A stretch of 64,000 nucleotides of DNA from Lapidilactobacillus concavus DSM 17758 (GCF_001435835.1 NZ_AZFX01000094.1:14161-78160), one strand, 5' to 3'; shown: positions 17,389-26,528, numbered from the stretch's first letter. Notes: generated by a model from the letters alone, not told the origin. Translations and numbers: made by a program.

Positions 17389-17973
17389 ATGTCATTTCCA
17401 CAATTAGATGCCGCAACAACGACAGGCCCAATTGCGACGATCACAACCAACCATGGTGAGATCAAGATTCGGTTGTTCCCTGAACAAGCACCCAAAGCTG
17501 TGGCAAACTTCATTGCGCTTGCTAAAAAAGGTTATTACAACGGGATTATTTTTCACCGTGTCATTCCTGATTTCATGATTCAAGGTGGCGACCCCACCGG
17601 CACTGGGATGGGTGGCGAGAGTAGCTTTGGTGGTGAGTTCGAAGATGAATTTTCTGACGAACTTTTCAACATCAAGGGAGCCTTGTCAATGGCTAATGCC
17701 GGCCCAAATACGAATGGTAGCCAATTCTTCATCGTTTCAAATGAGAATGTTCCCGCACAGATGGTTAGCCAGATGCAAGCTGCTGGATACCCAGACGAGA
17801 TCATTGCAGCTTACAAGAACGGGGGCACACCTTGGCTAGATCATCGTCATACGGTTTTCGGTCAAGTCTTCGCTGGTCTTGATGTCGTTAAAGAAATCAG
17901 TGCTGTTGCTCGAAATGCGCAAGACAAACCTAAAGAAGATGTTGTCATGACTTCGATTGAGATTACCGACTAA
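17389..17973 (+). CDS. Cyclophilin-type peptidyl-prolyl cis-trans isomerase
   Basis: It accelerates proline isomerisation in the cytoplasm; no signal peptide is seen. Family motifs are [41 protein letters not shown] and HTVFGQV. An insertion of about 25 residues ([19 protein letters not shown] region) between the core strands is typical of the lactic acid bacterial form. Length 194. AGGAGG precedes ATG 17389. A strong hairpin terminator follows. Confidence 0.93.
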   Translation: MSFPQLDAATTTGPIATITTNHGEIKIRLFPEQAPKAVANFIALAKKGYYNGIIFHRVIPDFMIQGGDPTGTGMGGESSFGGEFEDEFSDELFNIKGALSMANAGPNTNGSQFFIVSNENVPAQMVSQMQAAGYPDEIIAAYKNGGTPWLDHRHTVFGQVFAGLDVVKEISAVARNAQDKPKEDVVMTSIEITD

Positions 17974-18008
17974 TTTTTAAACATTGATTCATTTGAATGA
18001 CATTTTAA

Positions 18009-18047
18009 ATACCCCATCTCGTTTCAGTGGTGAACGAGATGGGGTAT
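18009..18047. terminator. Bidirectional terminator between cyclophilin and DUF2200 gene
   Basis: A 15-bp perfect stem (18009-18023 with 18033-18047) with a 9-base loop lies between two convergent genes. The T tract is short on the plus strand; minus-strand flanks are AT-rich. Confidence 0.75.
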
Positions 18048-18061
18048 TTGTGTGTCTTAAA

Positions 18062-18409
18062 TCATGATCTCAAAATCTTAGTCATTGCCTTGCCCTTGGC
18101 GAGTTCATCGACAAGTTTATCAAGGTAGCGAATTTTTTGCATCAATGGATCTTCAATATTTTCTACGCGAACGCCACAGATAACGCCGGTAATCAACTGG
18201 GCATTTGGATGAATCATTGCTGCTTCAAAAAAATTTTCCAAATCGACATCCTGGTCGATCTTCGATTGAATCGTGGTGGCGTCATAACCGGTCAGCCACT
18301 CGATGATTTTGTTTAGATCGGCGATGTCTTGCCCTTTACGTTCGATTTTTTGAACGTAAAGTGGATAGATCTTCGCAAATGACATTTGATAAAGGCGAGA
18401 ATTAGTCAT
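18062..18409 (-). CDS. DUF2200 family protein
   Basis: A 115-residue soluble protein. The pattern SFAKIYPLYVQKIERKGR-like start, IIEWLTGYD and FFEAAMIHPNAQLITGVICGVR fits DUF2200. Function is unknown; the conserved block resembles a small helical domain. It lies just downstream of and co-directional with the DUF1801 gene, 38 bases apart, so both are probably one operon. Confidence 0.8.
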   Translation of the reverse strand: MTNSRLYQMSFAKIYPLYVQKIERKGQDIADLNKIIEWLTGYDATTIQSKIDQDVDLENFFEAAMIHPNAQLITGVICGVRVENIEDPLMQKIRYLDKLVDELAKGKAMTKILRS

Positions 18410-18447
18410 CTCTGCCCCTCCTTTGGCTTAGAAAAGTTGGTCTTAAA

Positions 18448-18825
18448 TTAACGCCAGACCGTTGTCACATCGGCTTTATCATCGATGTTGAATCGAATCA
18501 GACGTTTTAAAAGGTCATGATCAATCGTGGCGGTCCAAGGTATTTGGAAGAGTTGTTTAGTGTGCGGATAACCAGCGGCCTCGATTTCAGGTAAGAATTT
18601 TGTGAAGGCACGATCTTCGGCGGCAATTGCCATGTGATTCTTAGCGGCGCTAAGGCCAAGGATGAATGTGCCGTGGTCAGTGAACATGGGCTGATTCCAG
18701 GCAAGGCGTAATTGTAGGTTGGGAAATTCCGCCTGTACCCATTTGATGAAATCTGCGATTCTTTCAGCGTATTTCGTCTCAGGAATTGCGGCGAGGGATT
18801 CCGGTAAGTTCTCATATTTTACCAT
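18448..18825 (-). CDS. DUF1801/YdhG-like (frataxin-fold) protein
   Basis: 125 residues. LRLAWNQPMFTDHGTFILGLSA and KNHMAI match the DUF1801/YdhG fold, some members of which were proposed to act as iron chaperones. The C-terminal LLKRLIRFNIDDKA fits. ATG 18825 has AGGAGG about 9 bases upstream; the reading frame continues upstream without another ribosome site. An iron role is inference from the family only. Confidence 0.75.
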   Translation of the reverse strand: MVKYENLPESLAAIPETKYAERIADFIKWVQAEFPNLQLRLAWNQPMFTDHGTFILGLSAAKNHMAIAAEDRAFTKFLPEIEAAGYPHTKQLFQIPWTATIDHDLLKRLIRFNIDDKADVTTVWR

Positions 18826-18962
18826 AGCAATCTGCCTCCTTGATGGTTTGATTAAGTTGATTGAAGTTGCCTGAATTATACGCAAGAAAGGGGGTGTAAG
18901 TCAACGAAAGACCTGTGGCCATCACTTGAAAAACGCGGAACGAAGTCGTACAGCGACATTAA

Positions 18963-20009
18963 TTAGTTGAGGTAGATTTGGACAGTCTTCCAATCTTGGT
19001 TACTTGGGTGAGTCTGAAAGAAATGTAATCGCCATTTAAAATCAGCTTCAAGATCCGAGAGATCAAGAAAACGAGCAACTGTAAGGACCTGTTGACAATC
19101 GCGTTCACCATCGATAGGATTGCCGGCACGCAGGTTGAACCAGCCGCGATCAAATAAGTAGGTGATATGATTGCTGGCATTATTTGCTTTTTCAAGGTTC
19201 TCATGGAACGTCGAGAGATAATATTCAGCCAGTTCGTAATTTTGATGACCCATCATCAGATTGAATTGATTTTCGATTAAGCGAAAAAGGAGATCTTGTT
19301 CTGAACGGAAGTGGAAATACTTTTGCCCACGCGATAAGACGAGCTTAAACAAGGACAAGCTCTGCTGATCGGTCATGCCAATGGAAAAGCCGGTGAACAA
19401 AAAAAGGTCAAACTCGGTCCAGTCATCAAGCTGATTGAGATAGCGGAGCACCGGATTGACATACTGAGGTTGTGGTAACCCGAAGTGACCTTGTGTGAGA
19501 TCAATCGTGAATTGCTGCATCATCTGCCAAAAGTCTAATGCCAGTTGGACGATTCGATCCGTCGATTGTTCGGCACGCTGACGGGCCAGCGAAATATATT
19601 GTTGAAAAGCCTGGTCGGTCTGTGCCTGATCCTCTGGTTGATCTGAAAAGGTGACGCCACGATCAAAAGGCATCCAGCGAGTCAATAAATTTCCTAGGCT
19701 CGGATAGCCGTTGAAATTAAATGTTTCAGTTGGCATGTTTTCAAAGTAACGGTAGATCATCTCTTCGGGCGTGATCCACAGGCGTTCCAATAAATGCACA
19801 AATTTTGTCAGTGTTAAATCGGCCTTACCATTTTCAAATTTAGATAATGCGGCGGCTGAGATTTTTTCGTCGGCAATCTCAGCAAGTGTCAGTCCTTTAC
19901 TGAGCCGAACTGCTCTGACCAGTTCACCTAGTTGTGGCGACACTGATTCGGTGTTGTTGGGAGAGGTGTGGGTAGCCTCACTGGCGGCACCAATTTGAAT
20001 TTTTGACAT
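18963..20009 (-). CDS. Rgg/GadR/MutR-family transcriptional regulator
   Basis: 348 residues. An N-terminal helix-turn-helix (about 28-85) contains LGELVRAVRLSKGLTLAEIA and ISAAALSKFENGKADLTLTKF; the Rgg-type helical repeat domain follows, which in relatives binds short peptides. ATG 20009 follows AAGGTGA. It is longer than usual Rgg proteins (about 290) because of a 25-residue tail before the helix-turn-helix. It diverges from an ABC exporter with overlapping promoters, so this exporter is the likely target. Its own promoter is TTGTAA-N17-TAAAAT (20055-20083, minus). Confidence 0.88.
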   Translation of the reverse strand: MSKIQIGAASEATHTSPNNTESVSPQLGELVRAVRLSKGLTLAEIADEKISAAALSKFENGKADLTLTKFVHLLERLWITPEEMIYRYFENMPTETFNFNGYPSLGNLLTRWMPFDRGVTFSDQPEDQAQTDQAFQQYISLARQRAEQSTDRIVQLALDFWQMMQQFTIDLTQGHFGLPQPQYVNPVLRYLNQLDDWTEFDLFLFTGFSIGMTDQQSLSLFKLVLSRGQKYFHFRSEQDLLFRLIENQFNLMMGHQNYELAEYYLSTFHENLEKANNASNHITYLFDRGWFNLRAGNPIDGERDCQQVLTVARFLDLSDLEADFKWRLHFFQTHPSNQDWKTVQIYLN

Positions 20010-20025
20010 TAATTTCACCTTCACG

Positions 20026-20083
20026 TTTCGTATACGAAAATTCTGATTCATCAAATTTTAACCCAGCTATAATGAAATTACAA
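20026..20083. promoter_or_regulatory. Overlapping divergent promoters with palindrome (rgg / ABC exporter)
   Basis: On the minus strand TTGTAA (20078-20083), 17 bases and TAAAAT (20055-20060) drive rgg. On the plus strand TATAAT (20068-20073) lies inside that promoter but has no good -35, a hint of activator dependence. A perfect 14-bp palindrome TTTCGTATACGAAA (20026-20039) sits just upstream of where that -35 would be and in the rgg leader, a sensible place for Rgg to bind. Confidence 0.6.
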
Positions 20084-20097
20084 ATTTAGGTGAGTCA

Positions 20098-20139
20098 ATG
20101 TTGCAATTATTGATGACCAAGATGAGGTGGAACAGATGA
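20098..20139 (+). CDS. Possible 13-residue leader peptide overlapping the ABC exporter start
   Basis: ATG 20098 is preceded by AGGTGAG (20088-20094) and encodes MLQLLMTKMRWNR. Its TGA stop (20137-20139) overlaps the exporter ATG at 20136 as ATGA, so translation of the two would be coupled. It could be a leader, or a signalling peptide for the divergent Rgg; it is shorter than known SHP peptides (about 20 residues). It may also be chance. Confidence 0.35.
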   Translation: MLQLLMTKMRWNR

Positions 20140-21716
20140 TTATTTGGAAATACGGACGTAAATGGCAATTCTTTTTGTTGATATTCTTTGACCTCTTTGT
20201 TGCAGGTCAGATGGTTTTTATTGCGGTGATCTTAAGTGAGTTTATCGCTGCCGGAACTGCTGGAGATATGGGACGTTTTCTGAGAGCTGCGGGGATTTCA
20301 ATCGGCGGATTCACGATAATATCACTAATGAATTGGTTTCACGCCACCATTCGTAATCAAGTCGTACAGCAGGTAAACTTAACGATCAAGCGACGAATGA
20401 CGGCGCAGATCATCGATGATGAGCCCTTGTCGACTGATAATGGTCAGACGATTTCGTTCATGACGAATGATTTGAAGCTACTCGAGACCAACGGCATCCA
20501 GAGTGAGTTAACATTGCTAGAAAATTGTTTGACCGCAATTTTTGCCATCGCTGGTGGGATCTGGTTTGATTGGTTGACGACGTTAATCTTTGTACTGGGA
20601 TCACTATTTCCAGTAGTGATTTCCGGGATCGCCCAAAAACCGATTGATCGTGTGTCAATGGCTTGGACGACTCAGAATGCCCATTATACGAGCTGGTTAA
20701 AGGATATCTTAACGGGCCTTGATACGGTTCGAACTTATCAGGCAAATCAGATGGCAAAAGCGCGAATGACGACGGCTAGTGAGGAATTAGAAACTAGTGT
20801 CAAAAAGATGAATACGCTGGTGGAACATACGGAAGTCGTTATGAGCTACTTGGCGTTAACCATTGGGCTTTTATTTCCTTTTGGTATGGGGATTGCCCGA
20901 ATTATTTCTGGTGCATTAACGGTCGCTGGATTCATCGGCGTCGTGCAGTTATCAAATTCGATCACGAATCCATTGCTGAGTGGCATGAACGCCATTAATA
21001 AGCGCAATACGGTCCGCCAGATTCTGAAACGCATCGAGGCTGCTCATCCACAGTCAAAACAAGTAGAAGTACCAATCTCGCCGGCGGATTTTAACGAACT
21101 GCGACTGTCTGGAGTGCGTTTGGTCAGAGGAGAGAAAACCATTATCTCAGACTTTGATTTAACTGTGAAAGCAGGACAACATATCTTGCTCAAGGCACCT
21201 TCCGGCTTTGGTAAAACGACGATTCTACATGCTTTGCAAGGCGAGGTGCCGCTAGTTGCGGGACAATACACAATCAATGACCAAGATGCAGCGCAACTAC
21301 CCGCACAGCAGCTGATTGAGAATTTCAGTTTGATCAAACAAACACCCTTTATGTTTGCAGAAACGTTACGCTTCAATTTAACGCTGGGGGAATCCTTTAG
21401 TGATGAGGAACTGGCCGCTGCAGCAAAACGGGCGCATTTAACTGACTTGATTGCTGAAAAAGGTTGGGATTATCAGGTGGGTGAGTCTGGGCACAACTTA
21501 TCCGGTGGTCAGATTCAGCGCGTGGAGATTGCCCGTGCTTTCTTACATCATCGTTCGGTCTTATTAGCGGACGAGGCGACTTCGGCATTGGATGAAAAAC
21601 TGGCTGACGAGATTCACCAAGAATTTTTCCGACCTGGTCAAACCGTGATCGAGGTAGCACATCACATCAGTCCAGAATGGGAGAATCAATTTGATCAGGT
21701 CATCAATCTAGGTTAG
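20136..21716 (+). CDS. ABC transporter, fused membrane and ATPase domains (exporter half)
   Basis: 526 residues. Six membrane helices (about 1-300) precede one nucleotide-binding domain: Walker A LKAPSGFGKTTIL, signature NLSGGQIQRVEIARA, Walker B VLLADEATSALDE and a late His. The molecule acts as a dimer; it is somewhat short for the MsbA/LmrA type. ATG 20136 has GAGGTGG 5 bases before it. Substrate is unknown; divergence from an Rgg gene suggests peptide or toxic-compound export under quorum or stress control. No lantibiotic, bacteriocin or accessory gene is seen nearby. Confidence 0.85.
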   Translation: MIIWKYGRKWQFFLLIFFDLFVAGQMVFIAVILSEFIAAGTAGDMGRFLRAAGISIGGFTIISLMNWFHATIRNQVVQQVNLTIKRRMTAQIIDDEPLSTDNGQTISFMTNDLKLLETNGIQSELTLLENCLTAIFAIAGGIWFDWLTTLIFVLGSLFPVVISGIAQKPIDRVSMAWTTQNAHYTSWLKDILTGLDTVRTYQANQMAKARMTTASEELETSVKKMNTLVEHTEVVMSYLALTIGLLFPFGMGIARIISGALTVAGFIGVVQLSNSITNPLLSGMNAINKRNTVRQILKRIEAAHPQSKQVEVPISPADFNELRLSGVRLVRGEKTIISDFDLTVKAGQHILLKAPSGFGKTTILHALQGEVPLVAGQYTINDQDAAQLPAQQLIENFSLIKQTPFMFAETLRFNLTLGESFSDEELAAAAKRAHLTDLIAEKGWDYQVGESGHNLSGGQIQRVEIARAFLHHRSVLLADEATSALDEKLADEIHQEFFRPGQTVIEVAHHISPEWENQFDQVINLG

Positions 21717-21923
21717 TTTTTTCAGAATCAATCATTATTTTTGAGTATTGCTGCATGTCTTGCGGAGAAAAATCATCAAGCGAGTATGAAGTGATTGTCA
21801 TTTGATAACGTCTGTTTTGATTGAGTCTTTCAGCACAATCTCGATATAATCATCTTGCAGAGAATTTTGCATGTGTTTTACCATGTCAAATTCTTGAGAG
21901 ATCATTGAGAAAGGCGGCTGGCC

Positions 21924-24575
21924 ATGGGGGATCGAACTGAAACACGAACGACGGAACAATGGTTAACGGACTTAAAAACGAATACGGAGACAGGGCTGAC
22001 GCACGCGGAAGCGGCACGAAGAATGACACAAAATGGACGCAATCAGCTAGTTGAACGACGACGTGCAAATATTTTTGTCCGCATTTTTCGTCATTTGAAA
22101 GATATCACGTCTCTAGTTTTAATTTTTGCCGTGGTGTTGTCTGCTTATTTAACAGTGACGAGTGGCGGTAGTTGGACGAAAACGCTGGTGATCGCGGCCA
22201 TCGTCGCAATCAATGTAGGCATCAGTTTACTGCAAGAAGGTCGCGCCGAAAAGGCAATCGCGAGTTTACAATCTATGACGACCCAAACGGTTGAGGTCGT
22301 TCGTCATGGTGCGCGGCAACAAGTCGATGCGCAAGAGCTAGTGCCTGGGGACATCATGTTTGTTAAGGCCGGCAACACCCTAGCAGCTGATGCCCAGCTA
22401 ATCACATCTACAGATTTATTAGTTGAAGAAGCGATTTTAACGGGTGAGAGTGAGCCAGTTGAAAAGCGCACGTCTGCCAACGCTGATGCCGGCCAGCAAC
22501 AGATCTTTTCTGGTCCTTCAGTTTTGCAGGGTAATGCCAAGGCAGTCGTGATTGCGACAGGCATGGCGACTGAAATGGGTAAAATTGCTGGCATGCTCAA
22601 CGAAACGGTTCGGCAGGAGACACCATTAGCAAAGCGACTGAATTCGCTGGGGATGCGATTATCCGTGATTGCCGTCTTAGGCGGGATGATTTCAATCTTA
22701 ATGGCGACACTCATGTATGGTGATTCCTGGGCGGATAGTGTGATGATCGGGATTGGTTTAGCCATTGCGGCCGTCCCAGAGTCACTGCCGGTGATCGTTA
22801 CGCTCAGTTTGGCCTATGGTGTGCGTCAGATGGCAAAGCAACATGCAATCGTCCGTCAAATCGCAGCTGTAGAAACGATTGGTAACGTCACCGTCATTGC
22901 TTCGGATAAAACTGGTACGTTAACCCAGAATAAAATGACTCTCGTGCGTTTCTGGACGCCGCAAGGTAAAATGCTTCACACCAATCAGCAAGACGCTCAA
23001 GAAGCCTTACAGCGTGATTCTGAATGGTTTGAATTATGGGCACTGGCGACAAGTGCGGAGTTGACGGCTGATGCCCACGAAGATGTGGGAAGCCCAACTG
23101 AGTTAGCAGTCTTGCGATTTGTGCAGCAAGTTGGTCCCACTGCAGAACGTGTTCTGACGACATATCCACAACTCGATGAAGATCCATTTAATTCGCAAAA
23201 GAAATCGATGGCAACTTTACACGCTTATCAGGATAAATATTTGGTCGTCGTCAAGGGAGCATTTGATCGACTGCAGTTTGCCAGTCCACGATTAGAACAA
23301 ACGTTACAGCGCGGCCACGACCAGATGGCCGCATCAGGCTTACGGGTTTTGGCCGCTGGCTACCAGATCTTTGACGCCTATCCTGGTAAAAATTGGGCGG
23401 AACAAGCAACGGCCTTAGAACCACTTGGTCTTGTGGGGATACAATATCCACCGCGTCCAGAAGTGCCGGTAGCGATTCGGAAAGCGCATCAAGCGGGCAT
23501 TCGAACCGTGATGATTACTGGCGATCACGTCAAGACGGCACGTGCGATTGCAACTGAAATTGGCATCCTGCAGGCGAATGAATTGGTGATTTCAGGCGAC
23601 GAATTGGCGACAATGTCGGATACTGAATTGCTTGATAAAATTGACGACGTTCGTGTTTTTGCCCGGACAACTCCGAGTGACAAGCTACGAATCGTTAAAC
23701 TTTGGCAGCAGCGAGGTGAAGTGGTCGCGATGACCGGCGATGGCGTTAATGACGCACCGGCACTTAAAGCAGCCGACGTCGGGATTGCGATGGGTATTAC
23801 GGGCACCGATGTCTCAAAAAATGCAGCGGATATGATTTTAGTCGATGACAACTTTGCAACGATCATCGCTGCAGTTCGTCAAGGACGCACCGTCTATCAA
23901 AATATCCTGAAAGCCGTTGAGTTCTTAGTTTCAGTCAATTTCTCGCAGATTTTTACGTTGTTATTAGCCGTTCTGATTGGCTGGGGCGCGCCACTGACCG
24001 CTGAGCAAATGTTGATCATCAATATTCTTGCCGATGGGATTCCGGGCTTCTTCTTGAGTCAAGAGCCTGCGGAACCGGGCATCATGAATCTGCCACCGAT
24101 CAAACGTCATGTTGGTATCTGGCAAATGGGTCTAGGTAAGCGAGTGGCCGTGCGAACGGCTACCTATGTGATCTTGATTCTCGGTGTTTATGCGCTTGGT
24201 AGATTTGTATTAAGTGATAACAATATCGTGTTAGGCATGTCGATGCTGTTCTTCGTTCTTGCGATAGGTTCGGCGATCGATATTTTCCCGATCAAGTCTC
24301 GTCAACCGATGAGTCGGCGAACGTTCACCAGCAATCCTGTGCTGACCTTCAGTATTTTCGGTACGATTCTCGCTTTATTCATCGTTGGATTAACGCCAAT
24401 CTTTGCCAATATCTTCGGCGTTGTCCTGATGCCAATCGCGAGTTGGCTGGTCATCTTGATCAGTGTGGTGATCCCAATGATCGTCGTTGAAGGTTACAAA
24501 CGATTCCAACATCGACACGAGTTGAGCGACTGGGTACGCCCAACCGATGACTTGCGAGAACTGAGTGAATTTTAG
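21924..24575 (+). CDS. P2-type cation-transporting ATPase (Ca2+ ATPase-like)
   Basis: 883 residues with the full P-type plan: N-terminal cation_ATPase_N domain, TGES actuator (LTGESEPVEK), M4 motif VPESLPV, DKTGTLTQNKM phosphorylation site, TGD, GDGVNDAPALKAADVGIAMG hinge (first part), and the C-terminal cation_ATPase_C helices. It resembles calcium and manganese pumps of the PMR1 class. Oddities: M4 has PESLP in place of PEGLP, and M6 reads NILADG where SERCA has NLVTDG, so a ligand Thr is Ala. Ion specificity is therefore uncertain. The start is ATG 21924 after AAGGCGG. Confidence 0.88.
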   Translation: MGDRTETRTTEQWLTDLKTNTETGLTHAEAARRMTQNGRNQLVERRRANIFVRIFRHLKDITSLVLIFAVVLSAYLTVTSGGSWTKTLVIAAIVAINVGISLLQEGRAEKAIASLQSMTTQTVEVVRHGARQQVDAQELVPGDIMFVKAGNTLAADAQLITSTDLLVEEAILTGESEPVEKRTSANADAGQQQIFSGPSVLQGNAKAVVIATGMATEMGKIAGMLNETVRQETPLAKRLNSLGMRLSVIAVLGGMISILMATLMYGDSWADSVMIGIGLAIAAVPESLPVIVTLSLAYGVRQMAKQHAIVRQIAAVETIGNVTVIASDKTGTLTQNKMTLVRFWTPQGKMLHTNQQDAQEALQRDSEWFELWALATSAELTADAHEDVGSPTELAVLRFVQQVGPTAERVLTTYPQLDEDPFNSQKKSMATLHAYQDKYLVVVKGAFDRLQFASPRLEQTLQRGHDQMAASGLRVLAAGYQIFDAYPGKNWAEQATALEPLGLVGIQYPPRPEVPVAIRKAHQAGIRTVMITGDHVKTARAIATEIGILQANELVISGDELATMSDTELLDKIDDVRVFARTTPSDKLRIVKLWQQRGEVVAMTGDGVNDAPALKAADVGIAMGITGTDVSKNAADMILVDDNFATIIAAVRQGRTVYQNILKAVEFLVSVNFSQIFTLLLAVLIGWGAPLTAEQMLIINILADGIPGFFLSQEPAEPGIMNLPPIKRHVGIWQMGLGKRVAVRTATYVILILGVYALGRFVLSDNNIVLGMSMLFFVLAIGSAIDIFPIKSRQPMSRRTFTSNPVLTFSIFGTILALFIVGLTPIFANIFGVVLMPIASWLVILISVVIPMIVVEGYKRFQHRHELSDWVRPTDDLRELSEF

Positions 24576-24604
24576 GTTTTATCGTTTCGCCATCATTTAA
24601 AAAC

Positions 24605-24665
24605 AAGCGTCCGATCAGAATCAGTGCAGCGAGTAGGGTGCATTGACTTCCTAGGACGCTTTTTT
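24605..24665 (+). terminator. Long-loop terminator after P-type ATPase
   Basis: AAGCGTCC (24605-24612) pairs with GGACGCTT (24654-24661), followed by T residues. The loop is about 40 bases, so confidence is moderate. Confidence 0.6.
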
Positions 24666-24895
24666 GTGGTGTTCAGGAACGAAAAACGGTCATCAAGGTT
24701 AACCTAAAGTTTACTTAAAGCATCGGACAAATTAAGCCGCTTTCAGGGGATGATGTGTTACAATTCTGATGAAGCAAAGATGACAGGATGCGTCAAAATG
24801 TCATATGTTGTCCATCATGTTTGGACTAAAATTTTGGGTGAATCAATGTTCTCTTGGCTTCAAAGCTTCATTCAGTATTCAAGGGGGGAACACGA

Positions 24896-25873
24896 ATGAA
24901 AAAAAGTAACTTATTTTTTGCTGTCGCAGCGCTTAGTTTAGGGGTGGCCGGACTTTCGGGTTGTTTTAATCGAACAGAGCAGCAGGGAGCAGTTTCCTCT
25001 TCGAAGACAGCAAAATCACTAAAGCATCACTCGAGTTCGAAGAAGGCTGCCGAGGAATCTGTTAGGTCTAGCTCAAGCCAGTCTTCAAGTAGCAGTTCGC
25101 CCAGTATCAGTGCTTCTTCAAGCAGTTCGTCAAGTTCATCCGCCATTGTCCAAACTGTGGCTGCAACACAAAGTGGTACGAATCACATCGCCTCAGCGAA
25201 CGCCTATGCGTATCCTGCGTCGACAGTCCACGTGGCAATGACAGGTGCGAAGACGTCGATCAATCATAAGGTTGTTTTCCTGACTTTCGATGATGGTGTC
25301 AACACGAGTATGTCTCCGCGTGTGCTGGCGACGTTGAAGCAATATGGCGTCCATGCGACTTTCTTCATCGTTGGGAACACCATTAATTCGACGACGGCAC
25401 CGGTTTTGAAACAGGAATATGAAAGTGGTCATGGCATTGCGATTCACAGTTTCACCCATCCGTATAATTTTAATGCACCCGGTAATTCCGGCGGTGCCAT
25501 TCGCGAATATTATCAAACCCTATCGGCGATGAGAAATGTGCTTGGCCCTAAATTTGATTCAAAAGTTTGGCGCTATCCAGGCGGCCACATGTCTTGGCGA
25601 GGGTTAGCGGCTTCTGATGCCAATTTAAGTGCAGAAGGTATTACATGGATGGATTGGAACGCAGCAGTTGGGGACGCGTTAGGCGCCTCTGGTCCAAAGA
25701 CAGCGGCAGCAATGTTGCAGTACCATGCAAAGACACTCGTTTCATTCCCACAATCTAACGTGGAAGTTGTTTTGATCCATGACTCGGTTGGCAAAGAACT
25801 TTCGTTACAGATTCTGCCTCAGATTATCGACTATTACAAACAACATGGTTATCAATTCGGTATTCTTTCATAA
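24896..25873 (+). CDS. Polysaccharide (peptidoglycan) deacetylase lipoprotein, NodB domain
   Basis: 325 residues. Signal peptide with lipobox LSGC (Cys 23), then a Ser-rich linker (about 40-90) that spans the wall, then a NodB catalytic domain. Metal and catalytic motifs are TFDDG (motif 1), HSFTHP (motif 2), WRYPGGHMSW (motif 3), WNAAVGD and LIHDS (motif 5). Relatives such as PgdA remove acetyl groups from wall N-acetylglucosamine and give lysozyme resistance. ATG 24896 has AAGGGGGG before it. It is a single-gene unit between two terminators. An alternative substrate such as surface polysaccharide is possible. Confidence 0.9.
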   Translation: MKKSNLFFAVAALSLGVAGLSGCFNRTEQQGAVSSSKTAKSLKHHSSSKKAAEESVRSSSSQSSSSSSPSISASSSSSSSSSAIVQTVAATQSGTNHIASANAYAYPASTVHVAMTGAKTSINHKVVFLTFDDGVNTSMSPRVLATLKQYGVHATFFIVGNTINSTTAPVLKQEYESGHGIAIHSFTHPYNFNAPGNSGGAIREYYQTLSAMRNVLGPKFDSKVWRYPGGHMSWRGLAASDANLSAEGITWMDWNAAVGDALGASGPKTAAAMLQYHAKTLVSFPQSNVEVVLIHDSVGKELSLQILPQIIDYYKQHGYQFGILS

Positions 25874-25922
25874 GGATTTAGCACTCAATCATCTCGGTTG
25901 AGTTAAAAAGCTAATTAAATTA

Positions 25923-25962
25923 AAAAAGACGATTTCATCGTTAATGATGAAATCGTCTTTTT
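25923..25962. terminator. Terminator after the deacetylase gene
   Basis: A 17-bp perfect stem (25923-25939 with 25946-25962) with a 6-base loop and A/T flanks can stop transcription in either direction. Confidence 0.9.
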
Positions 25963-25998
25963 ATCTCTGATATCACGAGGTTATGGACCCTCATATCC

Positions 25999-26133
25999 AT
26001 GAAGATCATATTGATGTTTCCATTGCCATATCGTTCCCATATTGGGTATTTCAAAATGATCATTGGTAAAAAAGAAAATTTGAATTTCTCCGAAGTTTTG
26101 ACTGAAGCGTTAAGAGATCGTCTAGATGTTTAA
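25999..26133 (+). pseudogene. Possible 44-codon remnant of a ribbon-helix-helix antitoxin-like gene
   Basis: The frame from ATG 25999 ends ENLNFSEVLTEALRDRL, which looks like the C-terminal helix pair of RHH/HicB-type antitoxins. A terminator starts 7 bases after its stop, so the region was probably a transcription unit. A second frame from ATG 25983, with GAGG just upstream, reads out of phase and stops early, consistent with a frameshift. No toxin partner is seen. It may also be a small intact ORF or chance. Confidence 0.3.
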
Positions 26134-26139
26134 AAAAAT

Positions 26140-26171
26140 AACCGCTAACCTAAATTGGTCGGCGGTTTTTT
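26140..26171 (+). terminator. Terminator after the small ORF
   Basis: AACCGC-TA-ACC (26140-26150) pairs with GGT-CG-GCGGTT (26157-26167), followed by T up to 26171. Confidence 0.75.
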
Positions 26172-26344
26172 CGTATTAAAAAGCTGGTCCATCAGTTAAT
26201 AGACAACAATTATTTAAAAATACTTTTGTCCAACTAATTTGATAATCTAGTGTTTTTTAGTGGGTCCTCGATTAGTTATAGCTAAACAAATGTTGATTCT
26301 AAGGCATTTATTAAAATTGAAAAATGTTCTTATTCGATGTCAAA
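26172..26344. other. AT-rich gap before tRNA-Ala
   Basis: No gene, promoter or clear hairpin seen; it lies downstream of the tRNA (minus strand), and no strong terminator for it is obvious. Confidence 0.4.
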
Positions 26345-26417
26345 TGGACCTGGTCGGACTTGAACCGATGACCTCCTACATGCGAAGCAGGCGCTCTCCC
26401 AACTGAGCTACAGGCCC
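26345..26417 (-). tRNA. tRNA-Ala (anticodon CGC)
   Basis: A 73-base cloverleaf. The acceptor stem GGGCCTG pairs with CAGGTCC, including the G3-T70 pair that is the classic alanine identity element. The anticodon loop TTCGCAT gives anticodon CGC, which reads GCG. The T arm contains GGTTCAAGTCC. The discriminator base is A and CCA is not encoded, so it must be added by the CCA enzyme. Confidence 0.95.
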
Positions 26418-26528
26418 GTGAATAAGACTAGTTTAGCGCAAAAAGATGTGTTTGCCTAGTCCTAAATTCAAAAAGCAGGCGTGAGCTGATCAACTAACTT
26501 TAAAATCAGGCCGTGTAAAAAATGACAC

